Assembly (NCBI GenBank): GCA_023408315.1
Contig: JAEYKI010000008.1
Location: forward strand, 620,001-684,000
DNA: 64,000 nt
Source of the DNA: Bacillota bacterium
GTDB taxonomy: Bacteria; Bacillota; Clostridia; Christensenellales; Christensenellaceae
Direction: 5' to 3'
In this document: positions 8,593-15,938 of the stretch, in pieces
Numbering within the stretch: position 1 is the stretch's first letter
Layout of the letters: each line of letters opens with the position of its first letter
Position numbers and translations under genes: made by a program
Notes under the pieces: generated by a model
Told to the model about the DNA's origin: nothing
What the model saw: the letters and a program-made list of their open reading frames with translations, nothing else
Databases searched by the model: none

Positions 8593-9525
8593 CTATTTAA
8601 ACCAGTGGTGTTTTCTGAAAGATATCAGGCAAAACACAACCACGCCCGCACTGGCGGCGATTACAATGGGATAACTGTATGGCGAGGCTACCTCCGGCAT
8701 TTGCAGGTTCATGCCATACCAACCCACAAGCAGCGTCAGGGGAAGGAATATGGCTGTGATCACCGTAAACAGTTTCATAATGCTGTTCAGGCTGATGTCC
8801 ACCTCTGCCTGATACGCTTCCCGCACCTGCGTCACATAATCCCGCAGGTTCAAAACAATATGGTATAACCTGTCCACCCTGTTCGCATATATCTTAAAAT
8901 ACCGCATGGATTTTGGGTCTATCAGTTCGTTTTCGTTTTCCTGGATATCGTCTAAAACATTTAAAGTCTGCTCGTAATGACGCTTGAACTGCATCAGCTT
9001 TTTGCGCAGATTGATGATCTCCACCACATAGTTTTTCTTGCCGGACGTGATTAGCTGATCCTCCAGAAGCGCAATTTCCTGCTCGATTGATTCCAGGTAA
9101 GCCGCGTCGTCCTGCGTTGTTCTCTCCAGAAAGGTGTAAAACAAGCGGCCCGCCGGAACCGTTTTCTCCACCTCCGCAGATATTTCGTCAACAATGCTGC
9201 ATACGGCCCCGGAATTATCCGCCAGCATAATAAACACATTCTTGGCGGCGTACATACAGGCTTCTTTTACTGGAACGGCTTCTTTACCATATTGCAGGGG
9301 GTTGTAGTGGATTACGTCAAACCCGTCATGGCTCTCAAACCTGATGGCTCGGTTTAAAAAAAGGTTCTCCAGAAATCCCGCCTCCAGCCCGAATATCCGT
9401 CCGGCTTCATGTGCCTCCTCAAACGAAAAAACGCCCCAGTATCCGCGGCCGCTTGAAGGCTGCACGTCCGTTTCCTTTATTTTTGCCAGCTTTCCGTTTT
9501 CAATTGCGTAAACCGTTTCCTTCAC
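8593..9525 (-). CDS. corA: CorA-family magnesium/divalent cation transporter
   Basis: Homopentameric Mg2+ (or Co2+/Ni2+) channel of the inner membrane. The 310-residue protein has a long soluble alpha/beta and coiled-coil N-terminal region and two C-terminal transmembrane helices. The selectivity signature YGMN lies at residues 270-273 between them, and the C-terminus ends in the basic RKHHWFK. The start appears to be a GTG at 9525 with GGGGAGC directly against it, a poor spacing, so the true start may differ slightly. It lies about 80 bases upstream of nadB on the same strand with no evident functional tie. I saw no Mg2+ riboswitch in the 60-base gap upstream. Confidence 0.9.
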   Translation of the reverse strand: MKETVYAIENGKLAKIKETDVQPSSGRGYWGVFSFEEAHEAGRIFGLEAGFLENLFLNRAIRFESHDGFDVIHYNPLQYGKEAVPVKEACMYAAKNVFIMLADNSGAVCSIVDEISAEVEKTVPAGRLFYTFLERTTQDDAAYLESIEQEIALLEDQLITSGKKNYVVEIINLRKKLMQFKRHYEQTLNVLDDIQENENELIDPKSMRYFKIYANRVDRLYHIVLNLRDYVTQVREAYQAEVDISLNSIMKLFTVITAIFLPLTLLVGWYGMNLQMPEVASPYSYPIVIAASAGVVVFCLISFRKHHWFK

Positions 9526-9585
9526 GCTCCCCGTTCCAGGTTCATTTTTATTTTATGCAATCAGTCATAAGCGTATCCGTTTGGG

Positions 9586-10857
9586 CTATCCCTCCGCGCC
9601 AATATTCTGCAACTCCCTGTACTGTGCTCGGGACCTGTTCTGCGCACTTTGCCTCATCTCGTTCAGCATATCAAAATGCTCGGTCAGTATGCCCACAATG
9701 TATGGGCAAAGCGCCCCGGATTCCGCCATGTTTTTCAGCACCCCTTTGGCGCTCTGGGCGCTCATGCCTTTGCGGTAAGGCCGGTCTTCCGTTATGGCTG
9801 TAAACACGTCGGCCACCGCCATTACCCTGGAACCAAGGGGTATCTCCTCCGCCTGCAAATGAAACGGGTACCCTTTGCCGTCCAAACGCTCGTGGTGCAG
9901 GGAAGCCCAGGTATTGATGGTTTCAAAATTCTTTAAAGACTGTAGCGTCCTGTATGTATAAAACGTATGCCCGCGTATTGCGTTGAATTCAGTCTCGTCC
10001 AGACGGCCCTGTTTTTCCAGAATGTCGTTGCTCACGGTCAGTTTGCCCAAATCATGCAGGTATCCCGCAATCAGCATATTTTTGCATTCGTTCTCAGAAA
10101 AGCCTGCAATTTCCGCAATCTTTGAAGATACAGCCGCGACCCCTGATGAATGGTTGGCGGTGAACGGACTCCTGAAATCAATGATGCTTGCAAATATTTT
10201 AGAAAGCTTAACCACACCGTTCACGTCCAGCTCCAGCGCCTCCAGATTCACCATTTTGGGCATCACTGTCATCAGCGGATTGTATACCGTATCCAGCCAG
10301 ATATATTCCTTGTCCGCAATCGCCATCAGCGCGTCCACCATCTGCGGGTGAAACGCGTTGCCGCTGCGGCTATGAATGGACGCAAGCACGGATTTAATCT
10401 GCCCAATCACGTCCCGGTCCTTTTTAAGCATGGCCGCCACCCTGTCCGCCAGGTGCAGAATATGGCTGCTATCCGGCACTTCCAGCTTTTTGAAGGCAAC
10501 GCCTCTGCCGCATTCCCAGGCCACATGGTGGAACCGTATAATCTGCGCCACATTTTTAAGCGGTTCAAATCCCTCCAGAATGGAAGCGCCAATAAACGCG
10601 TGATTGTGCCTGGTAGGCAGATCATCGCTGTCCAGCAGTTCCAGCCGGTCTTTCAGCGCAAACGCGCCCACATCGTGCAGCAGGCCCGCCAGCAGCACCT
10701 CGCGCTGCTGCTGCTTCGTAAGCCCGTAGCTCTCGGCAATCCGGTACGCCAGATACGAAACCTGGCGGTGATGGTCCGAAACTTCGCTGCTGATCAGGTC
10801 TCCCGTGCTTGTAAGGCACGAAATCAGGTCGTACATATTTACAATTTTAACTATCAT
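9586..10857 (-). CDS. HD-GYP domain phosphodiesterase with tandem HD domains
   Basis: Likely hydrolyses cyclic-di-GMP or a related cyclic dinucleotide. Of 423 residues, the first half has one HD domain (HHRQVSYLAYRIAE, then LLHDVGAFAL and RFHHVAWE). The second half has a canonical HD-GYP domain (HSSGVAAVSSKIAE, YLHDLGKL, RGHTFYTYR, then HHERLDGKGYP and ADVFTAITEDRPYR). The metal ligands of the GYP half appear intact. No receiver, PAS or membrane segment precedes it, so the N-terminal HD half may be the sensing part. The ATG at 10857 follows GGGGAATAAG. Neighbours give no pathway clue. Confidence 0.9.
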   Translation of the reverse strand: MIVKIVNMYDLISCLTSTGDLISSEVSDHHRQVSYLAYRIAESYGLTKQQQREVLLAGLLHDVGAFALKDRLELLDSDDLPTRHNHAFIGASILEGFEPLKNVAQIIRFHHVAWECGRGVAFKKLEVPDSSHILHLADRVAAMLKKDRDVIGQIKSVLASIHSRSGNAFHPQMVDALMAIADKEYIWLDTVYNPLMTVMPKMVNLEALELDVNGVVKLSKIFASIIDFRSPFTANHSSGVAAVSSKIAEIAGFSENECKNMLIAGYLHDLGKLTVSNDILEKQGRLDETEFNAIRGHTFYTYRTLQSLKNFETINTWASLHHERLDGKGYPFHLQAEEIPLGSRVMAVADVFTAITEDRPYRKGMSAQSAKGVLKNMAESGALCPYIVGILTEHFDMLNEMRQSAQNRSRAQYRELQNIGAEG

Positions 10858-10920
10858 CTTATTCCCCGCCTAAAAGTAAAGGTTCGCTATTCCCCATTAT
10901 CTTTATCGTTTGAATCACAG

Positions 10921-10952
10921 ATTAAATAAGCGCTTCTTTCTGCAAAAAGCGC
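10921..10952 (-). terminator. Terminator after the SDR gene
   Basis: On the minus strand GCGCTT and AAGCGC form a 6-bp stem around a loop of about 11 bases, followed by TTATTTAAT. It lies about 50 bases after the SDR stop. Confidence 0.5.
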
Positions 10953-10999
10953 AGGGATGCAATTTGTTTTAAGCGGAAGGCTTATGGCAGGCATATGAT

Positions 11000-11752
11000 T
11001 CATACTTTCTGTTTTCTGCCCTGCATCAGCATAGCGCCTTTTGCCGTAAGGCTGTCCGGAAATATTTTTGCAAACAGTTTTGCCAATTTTACATTGCTCC
11101 CCGGAACGATCATAAACCTGCCCCTCAGCATCCTGTCCACCGCGTATTTGGCTACATACTCTGCGGAGAGGGATTTAAGCCCCCCGTTAATGCCGGCTTC
11201 CTGGTTAAACCTCGTGGCAACGGGGCCTGGGCAAAGCAAGGACAGCCGCACGCCGGTTTTGCGCACAGCGGCCTCTTCCCGCACGGCCTGCGTCAGGCGG
11301 GCCACATAGGCCTTTGTGGCGTAATAGGTAGACATCAGCGGCCCGGGCATGAACCCCGCAATAGAAGCAACGTTCATCATATACCCGCTGTTCCTTTGCA
11401 GCATGTCCTTGTAAAAAAGTTTGGTTAAAATATGAAGCGCCGTCACATTGGTCTGAATCATTCTTATCTCCGTATCCAGGCTGGTTTCCGCAAACCCGCC
11501 ATACAGCCCAAATCCCGCGTTGTTGATCACAATGCCCACATCTTCATTGCGCACCGCCAGATACAAATTATAACAGTTTTCCGGCTGCGAAAGATCCATG
11601 CTGATCGTTCGGGCGGACGGCACAATTTGTTTGAGCGTTTCCAGGCGTTCCCCACTTCTGCCCACTGCAATCACCCCATATCCAAGGCCGCCCAAATACT
11701 TTGCCATCTCAAACCCAATGCCGGAAGACGCTCCGGTAATCAGTGCTTTCAT
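11000..11752 (-). CDS. Short-chain dehydrogenase/reductase (DltE-like)
   Basis: NAD(P)-dependent oxidoreductase of the classical SDR family, substrate unknown. The 250 residues carry the cofactor motif TGASSGIG at the N-terminus, the NNAGFG loop near residue 86, the catalytic serine in NVASIAG, the YATKA catalytic Tyr/Lys pair and LCPGPVATRF. The C-terminal tail is of the type seen in DltE/YqjQ-like SDRs. It stands alone on the minus strand with a terminator-like hairpin behind. Nothing around it indicates a substrate. Confidence 0.9.
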   Translation of the reverse strand: MKALITGASSGIGFEMAKYLGGLGYGVIAVGRSGERLETLKQIVPSARTISMDLSQPENCYNLYLAVRNEDVGIVINNAGFGLYGGFAETSLDTEIRMIQTNVTALHILTKLFYKDMLQRNSGYMMNVASIAGFMPGPLMSTYYATKAYVARLTQAVREEAAVRKTGVRLSLLCPGPVATRFNQEAGINGGLKSLSAEYVAKYAVDRMLRGRFMIVPGSNVKLAKLFAKIFPDSLTAKGAMLMQGRKQKV

Positions 11753-11882
11753 AATCCATATCCCCCTTATATTTCCCCTATAATAAGTAAATGTTGAATA
11801 CTAAAGACACGGCCATTCCATTGGCGGAACACCTGTTTAAATTTTTTATGCGGCAGCAAGCCAGAGCCTGCGAATAAAAATC

Positions 11883-12767
11883 TCAGCTCATATCCAGAGG
11901 CTGCTTGGTTCCGGGTGCGGGGAATTCGCGCGACAGTATCTCCAAATCCCCATCCGTAAGTTCTATCAACACCGCCGCCGCGTTCTGGGCTACATGCCCC
12001 TGATTGGTAGCCTTGGGGATTACAATCCCCATTTGCAGGGCAAACGCAACCAATACCTGCCCCGGCTGAACGTTATGGCGCCGGCACACCTCCAGCACGC
12101 TTGGGCTGCCCAAAAGTCCGCTTCTGAGCCGCCCCGCCTGGGCCAGCGGGCTGTATGCCATCACCGGCACGCCATGCTCCCGCATCCAGGGCGCCAAATC
12201 AAATTCAATCCCGCGCGATCCCAGGTGATACAGCACCTGGTTTACGCAGCATTCGTCTCCGCCCGGTATACTCCAGAGCTCTTGCATGTCCTCCGTGTCA
12301 AAATTAGAAACACCCCAGCCCCGTATCAGTCCGTCCGTTTTCAATTTCTGCATGCATTCCACAGTTTCCTGCAATGGTACGGAACCCCGCCAGTGCAGCA
12401 GGTACAGGTCCAGCGTCTGCACGCCCAGCCGCCGGAGCGAAGCCTCACAGCTTTTAAATATCTGCCTTCTGCCCGCGTTATGCGGGTATACCTTGGAGAC
12501 CAAAAACAGTTCTTCCCGGTTACATTCGCGTATCGCAATGCCTGCCATTTCTTCCGCGCCGCCGCTGCCGTACATCTCGGCAGTGTCTATCAGCGTCATG
12601 CCAAGCCGGATGCCCGCGCGCAGCGCCTCCGCCTCCCCGGCCTGCGCCGCGGGGCTTTCCCCCATGCGCCACGTGCCCTGGCCCAGGCGCGGCATCATTC
12701 GTCCATCGGGCAGCGCAACGTTCAGCGCCAAAACAGCTTGCCTGATTTGTTTGTACTCGTGTTCCAT
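11883..12767 (-). CDS. Aldo/keto reductase
   Basis: NADPH-dependent carbonyl reductase of the AKR superfamily. The catalytic tetrad is visible: Asp and Tyr in LIDTAEMYGSG, Lys in LVSKVYPHN and His in YLLHWRGSVP. The VSNFD and YSPLAQ strands follow, and a C-terminal VIPKATNQ cofactor region. I placed the start at the ATG at 12767 because AAAGGG lies 9 bases upstream; a longer reading to 12836 lacks support. This gives 294 residues, normal for the family. It is close to YeaE/DkgA-like enzymes, but the substrate cannot be told. Confidence 0.9.
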   Translation of the reverse strand: MEHEYKQIRQAVLALNVALPDGRMMPRLGQGTWRMGESPAAQAGEAEALRAGIRLGMTLIDTAEMYGSGGAEEMAGIAIRECNREELFLVSKVYPHNAGRRQIFKSCEASLRRLGVQTLDLYLLHWRGSVPLQETVECMQKLKTDGLIRGWGVSNFDTEDMQELWSIPGGDECCVNQVLYHLGSRGIEFDLAPWMREHGVPVMAYSPLAQAGRLRSGLLGSPSVLEVCRRHNVQPGQVLVAFALQMGIVIPKATNQGHVAQNAAAVLIELTDGDLEILSREFPAPGTKQPLDMS

Positions 12768-12900
12768 ACAAAGATTCCCTTTCCACCCAATCATCGGCTC
12801 CCTTGCGGCATACATAAATTGCAGCCGCATGTGCAAACTAAACCGGACAAGGAGTTGCGTTTTTTAAAAACATGCTTATGCATGTGCAAACATCCTTGTA

Positions 12901-12924
12901 GGGACGGGATCCATTCCCCGTCCC
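12901..12924. repeat. Small GC-rich palindromic element
   Basis: GGGACGGG and CCCGTCCC form an 8-bp stem, preceded by TTGTA and followed by ATTTTT. The TTGTAGGGACGG-type head resembles dispersed GC-rich palindromes common between genes of gut Clostridia. Only one copy is seen here, so repeat status is inferred. Confidence 0.35.
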
Positions 12925-12935
12925 ATTTTTGTATC

Positions 12936-12970
12936 CAAAAAGCGCCCGGAAGCAACGCGGCCGGGCGCTT
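12936..12970 (-). terminator. Terminator after the L,D-transpeptidase gene
   Basis: A 10-bp GC-rich stem (AAGCGCCCGG/CCGGGCGCTT) with an 11-base loop, followed on the minus strand by TTTGG. It starts a few bases after the stop codon at 12975. Confidence 0.75.
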
Positions 12971-12974
12971 ACTG

Positions 12975-13892
12975 TTATTTTGTTTCGGAAGGCGCATCTG
13001 TGGGCGGCACATAATCCACCGCGCCCGCATACCCTTTCCGCAGCGCTTTTTTGAGCAGCTGGTTTACGGGATACTCTGTGGTAACCACGCACAGCGTGCC
13101 CGGCGCGCAGTTTTCATAGATCCACCTGGCATCCGGCACAAACAGGCGTATGCAGCCGTGGGAGCCCGGTTTGCCAAGATTGTTGTAAGCACTGCGGCTG
13201 TAGGAGGACGCTTTCTTAGAAGAATACAGCACTGAATGAAAATAAAAGCTGCCCATCATCTGGGACCAGTACTGCGCATAGCAATTAAATTCGTCAAAAT
13301 ACCCAAACCGTACGCGGCTTTTGCCCATTTTATACGTTCCCTCCGGCGTCCAGTTTCCGTTCCCGCCGGTTGTACAGATCATTACGCGCACCAGCACCGT
13401 ATAATTGCCGCCGCTATCCTTTGTCAGCGCATATACGCACTGGTTGTGGTAATCCACCACCAGCTTGTACGTATCTGCCGGCGGATAGCTTGTTACAGGG
13501 TCGTAGTCCCCGTTGTCCCCCACCTGATCCTCCAGGCTGGCCACAGACGCAGGGGCGTATTTGTCCAGCCAGGCCATGGTATAGGGCATTGGCTCGGGTA
13601 CAGGCGTTGGTGTAGGCACGGGTGTGGGCGTTGGCGCTGGTTCGGGTGTGAGCGTCGGCGCAGGCACAGGTGTGGGCGAGGCCGAAGATGGCGGAGCCGC
13701 GCTTTCGGCCGGCTGCTCGGAAGCCACCATGGCAAGGCCAAAGTTCAACCCGGAACCTATGTTATGAATTCCGTCCAGGCCGCTAAGAATATTGCGCGCG
13801 TCCATTCCGCCCCCAATGGTAAAATTAAAGTTTGTCAAGACAAACAAGCCAATACAAATCACAACAAATACGATTGCTTTACGCAAACCCAC
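12975..13892 (-). CDS. Secreted L,D-transpeptidase (YkuD/ErfK domain)
   Basis: Cross-links or modifies peptidoglycan outside the membrane. The 305 residues begin with one hydrophobic membrane anchor or signal (AIVFVVICIGLFVLTNF). About 35 residues of Pro/Thr/Val repeats follow (alternating PTPVP and PEP units, near residues 68-105), forming an extended linker through the wall. The YkuD catalytic domain follows, with the active-site Cys at residue 247 in GSHGCIRL and a His just before it. The start is probably the GTG at 13892, with AAAGGGGAG upstream. The repeats also give the opposite strand a false open frame. Confidence 0.92.
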   Translation of the reverse strand: MGLRKAIVFVVICIGLFVLTNFNFTIGGGMDARNILSGLDGIHNIGSGLNFGLAMVASEQPAESAAPPSSASPTPVPAPTLTPEPAPTPTPVPTPTPVPEPMPYTMAWLDKYAPASVASLEDQVGDNGDYDPVTSYPPADTYKLVVDYHNQCVYALTKDSGGNYTVLVRVMICTTGGNGNWTPEGTYKMGKSRVRFGYFDEFNCYAQYWSQMMGSFYFHSVLYSSKKASSYSRSAYNNLGKPGSHGCIRLFVPDARWIYENCAPGTLCVVTTEYPVNQLLKKALRKGYAGAVDYVPPTDAPSETK

Positions 13893-13927
13893 ACACTCCC
13901 CTTTATCTGCAAACGGCAGGCCGTTTC

Positions 13928-14275
13928 TTAAAATATCTGCAGAGAAAACACCACCACGCCCAGAATAATAATCAGATTTCCCAGGAGCTTTTTTCTGGTG
14001 ATCCTCTCCCTTAAAAAAAACGCGCTCAGAAGCATCACGAACACATACCCCAGTGATTCAATGATGGCTCCGTATTTCAAGGGCACAACCCTGTACGCAA
14101 GAATGGCAATACACATGGATGCAAACAGAATCGCATATCCTCCCAGCACCAGCCGGTTTAAGTATTCCTGCACCATTTTTTCCCGCTTGATACGAGCGCT
14201 CTTTTTCAGCAGAATCTGCGCAACCGAGGCGATGAAAACGCCTCCTCCCATCAGAATGTAATAGCTAATCGTCAT
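13928..14275 (-). CDS. EamA/ArnF-like small membrane protein (subunit 2 of pair)
   Basis: A 115-residue protein with four predicted membrane helices (ISYYILMGGGVFIASVAQILL; LVLGGYAILFASMCIAILA; ESLGYVFVMLLSAFFL; LLGNLIIILGVVVFSLQIF). It has the drug/metabolite-transporter signature of short EamA/SMR/ArnEF proteins (PLKYGAIIESLGYV and FLRERITRKKLLG). Its ATG overlaps the 3' end of the preceding gene by 11 bases, so the two are translationally coupled. Such pairs work as heterodimers; ArnE/ArnF flip undecaprenyl-phosphate-linked aminoarabinose. The nearby DPM1-like glycosyltransferase supports a lipid-linked sugar flippase, but polyamine or drug export cannot be excluded. Confidence 0.75.
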   Translation of the reverse strand: MTISYYILMGGGVFIASVAQILLKKSARIKREKMVQEYLNRLVLGGYAILFASMCIAILAYRVVPLKYGAIIESLGYVFVMLLSAFFLRERITRKKLLGNLIIILGVVVFSLQIF

Positions 14276-14615
14276 CCCCGGACACCATCACAATCCCAAC
14301 CATAATAATTGCGCTTCCTATTAAATTTTCCAATGTAATCCGTTCTCCCAGCAAAACGGACGCCCAAAGCAGGTTCCATACTATGACCACCGCTTTGTTA
14401 GAATAGGCTTTCACAAGCGGAAAGCTCTTTAACGCCTTTTGCCAGATGAACGCGTATACTGCCAGCGAAACAAAGACCAGAGCGGCAAACAGAAAAAAAT
14501 CCGCGGAGAAAAGCGGCTTGCCCCCGGCCAGTTTGGATAATAGGGCGGTAATGGAATACACAATAAAAGAAATATGTAATGCCGTGTATTCACGCGCCGT
14601 ATTTTTAACCGCCAA
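14265..14615 (-). CDS. EamA/ArnE-like small membrane protein (subunit 1 of pair)
   Basis: About 116 residues and four predicted membrane helices (LHISFIVYSITALLSKLAGG; FFLFAALVFVSLAVYAFIW; AVVIVWNLLWASVLL; LIGSAIIMVGIVMVS). The DMT-family element LLGERITLENLIGSAIIMVGI matches the second half of EamA repeats. I prefer a TTG start at 14615 because GGGAG lies 7 bases upstream; the reading from GTG at 14633 has no ribosome site. It overlaps and precedes the partner gene. The likely role is one half of a small heterodimeric exporter or flippase. Confidence 0.72.
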   Translation of the reverse strand: MAVKNTAREYTALHISFIVYSITALLSKLAGGKPLFSADFFLFAALVFVSLAVYAFIWQKALKSFPLVKAYSNKAVVIVWNLLWASVLLGERITLENLIGSAIIMVGIVMVSGDDD

Positions 14616-14802
14616 GCTAAAACTCCCATTCACTCAAAAAACTTATACCAATTATTATAATCCTCCTTTTTCCATATTGCAATTCATTCCATCCACCCAT
14701 ATTTTTTGTGTTTTTCGCTTCGGATATGCTGCCTTTTCATTGTTTTAAAAACTATTTTTTATATATTAAAGCCCTGGTGAAAATATACGTAAATATTTGC
14801 AA

Positions 14803-14831
14803 ATAAAAAAAGCCTCGCCATAAGCAAAGCT
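14803..14831 (-). terminator. Terminator after the glycosyltransferase gene
   Basis: On the minus strand AGCTTTGC and GCGAGGCT pair (with G-T pairs) around a short loop, followed by seven T residues. It lies about 20 bases after the stop codon at 14854. Confidence 0.75.
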
Positions 14832-14853
14832 CTTTCATTCAAAACCGGGCGGC

Positions 14854-15795
14854 TTATTTTTTAAGCTTGTCCTCTGTCTCCCGTACAATATAGATGGGCC
14901 TTTTTTTCAATTCCATATACGATTTGGCAACATACTGGCCCGCAATCCCCGTGCAGAACAGCTGAATGCCTCCCACCAGAAATATGATGCACACCATGGC
15001 AGGCCAGCCGGCCACCGGGTCGCCCCAAATCAGCGTTCTTACAATAATAAAAATAATCATAACAATTGAAATAAAAAATAGAATCAGGCCTGTGACTGAA
15101 GCGATTGACAGCGGCAGGGTTGAAAAAGCTACAATGCCCTCCATGGAATATTTGAACAGCTTCCAAAAAGACCATTTTGTATCGCCGTCCACCCTCTCTA
15201 TGTTAGAATATTCGATCCATTTGGTTCTGAAGCCCACCCATTCAAATATGCCTTTTGAAAACCTGTGGTATTCTTTTAATTCCAAAACCGCATCTGCCAT
15301 CTGGCGGGTCATCATCCTAAAATCCCTTGCGCCGTCCACAATTTTCGTCTTTGAAATCCGGTTGATGAAGCGGTAAAAAGACCGCGCAAAAAAGGAACGG
15401 AGCAGGGGCTCTCCCTTTCTGTCCGTCCTTCTGGTTGCAACACAGTCATATTCCTCTTGGGCCAGGGTTTCATACATCTCGGCTAGCAATTCGGGCGGGT
15501 CCTGCAGATCGGCGTCCATAAACACAATATAACCGCCGTTTGCGTTTTCCAGCCCCGCAAACATGGCGGCTTCTTTTCCAAAGTTTCTGGAAAACGATAT
15601 ATACCGGCAGCGGCTGTCGTCTCGAGCGTACTCCCGCAGCAAATGCAGCGTTCCGTCGCTGGAACCATCGTCAACAAACAACAGTTCAAACTGTACGTGG
15701 CGCATAGAACCTGCTATTTCGCTTATTTTGGCATAAAAATGAGGTAATGCCTTTTCTTCATTAAAACATGGCACAATAACTGTTATTAAATCCAT
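14854..15795 (-). CDS. Family 2 glycosyltransferase, DPM1/GtrB-like
   Basis: Transfers a sugar from a nucleotide donor, typically to undecaprenyl phosphate, at the inner leaflet. The N-terminal GT-A domain has VIVPCFNEE, FVDDGSSDGT, SRNFGKEAAM and the metal-binding DADLQDPPE. A linker (RRTDRKGEP, then FRMMTRQ) follows, and two C-terminal membrane helices (residues ~230-260 and ~270-290), the GtrB/ArnC layout. The ATG at 15795, preceded by AAAGAG, is the likely start. The ArnEF-like pair lies just downstream and a sugar-phosphate mutase just upstream. Together they suggest a module that makes a lipid-linked sugar and flips it for envelope decoration. Confidence 0.9.
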   Translation of the reverse strand: MDLITVIVPCFNEEKALPHFYAKISEIAGSMRHVQFELLFVDDGSSDGTLHLLREYARDDSRCRYISFSRNFGKEAAMFAGLENANGGYIVFMDADLQDPPELLAEMYETLAQEEYDCVATRRTDRKGEPLLRSFFARSFYRFINRISKTKIVDGARDFRMMTRQMADAVLELKEYHRFSKGIFEWVGFRTKWIEYSNIERVDGDTKWSFWKLFKYSMEGIVAFSTLPLSIASVTGLILFFISIVMIIFIIVRTLIWGDPVAGWPAMVCIIFLVGGIQLFCTGIAGQYVAKSYMELKKRPIYIVRETEDKLKK

Positions 15796-15938
15796 ATACC
15801 GCGTCTCTTTATTAGAAATCATTGATTTTATATCATTATATCACAATTTTCCAATAAAAAAAGTAAAAACTTATTCTGCGCTGTAACAAAACAGTTCTTC
15901 CATCCAAACAACCAGTTGCCTTTGCTGTTCTTAAGCGC

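Noticed and set aside
11994..13235. 413-codon plus-strand open frame
   Set aside because: Spans the complements of the aldo/keto reductase, a terminator and part of the L,D-transpeptidase; no coding signature.
13589..13690. Tandem DNA repeat array
   Set aside because: The GGTGT/GGCGT-like repetition encodes the Pro/Thr linker of the L,D-transpeptidase and is explained by the protein.
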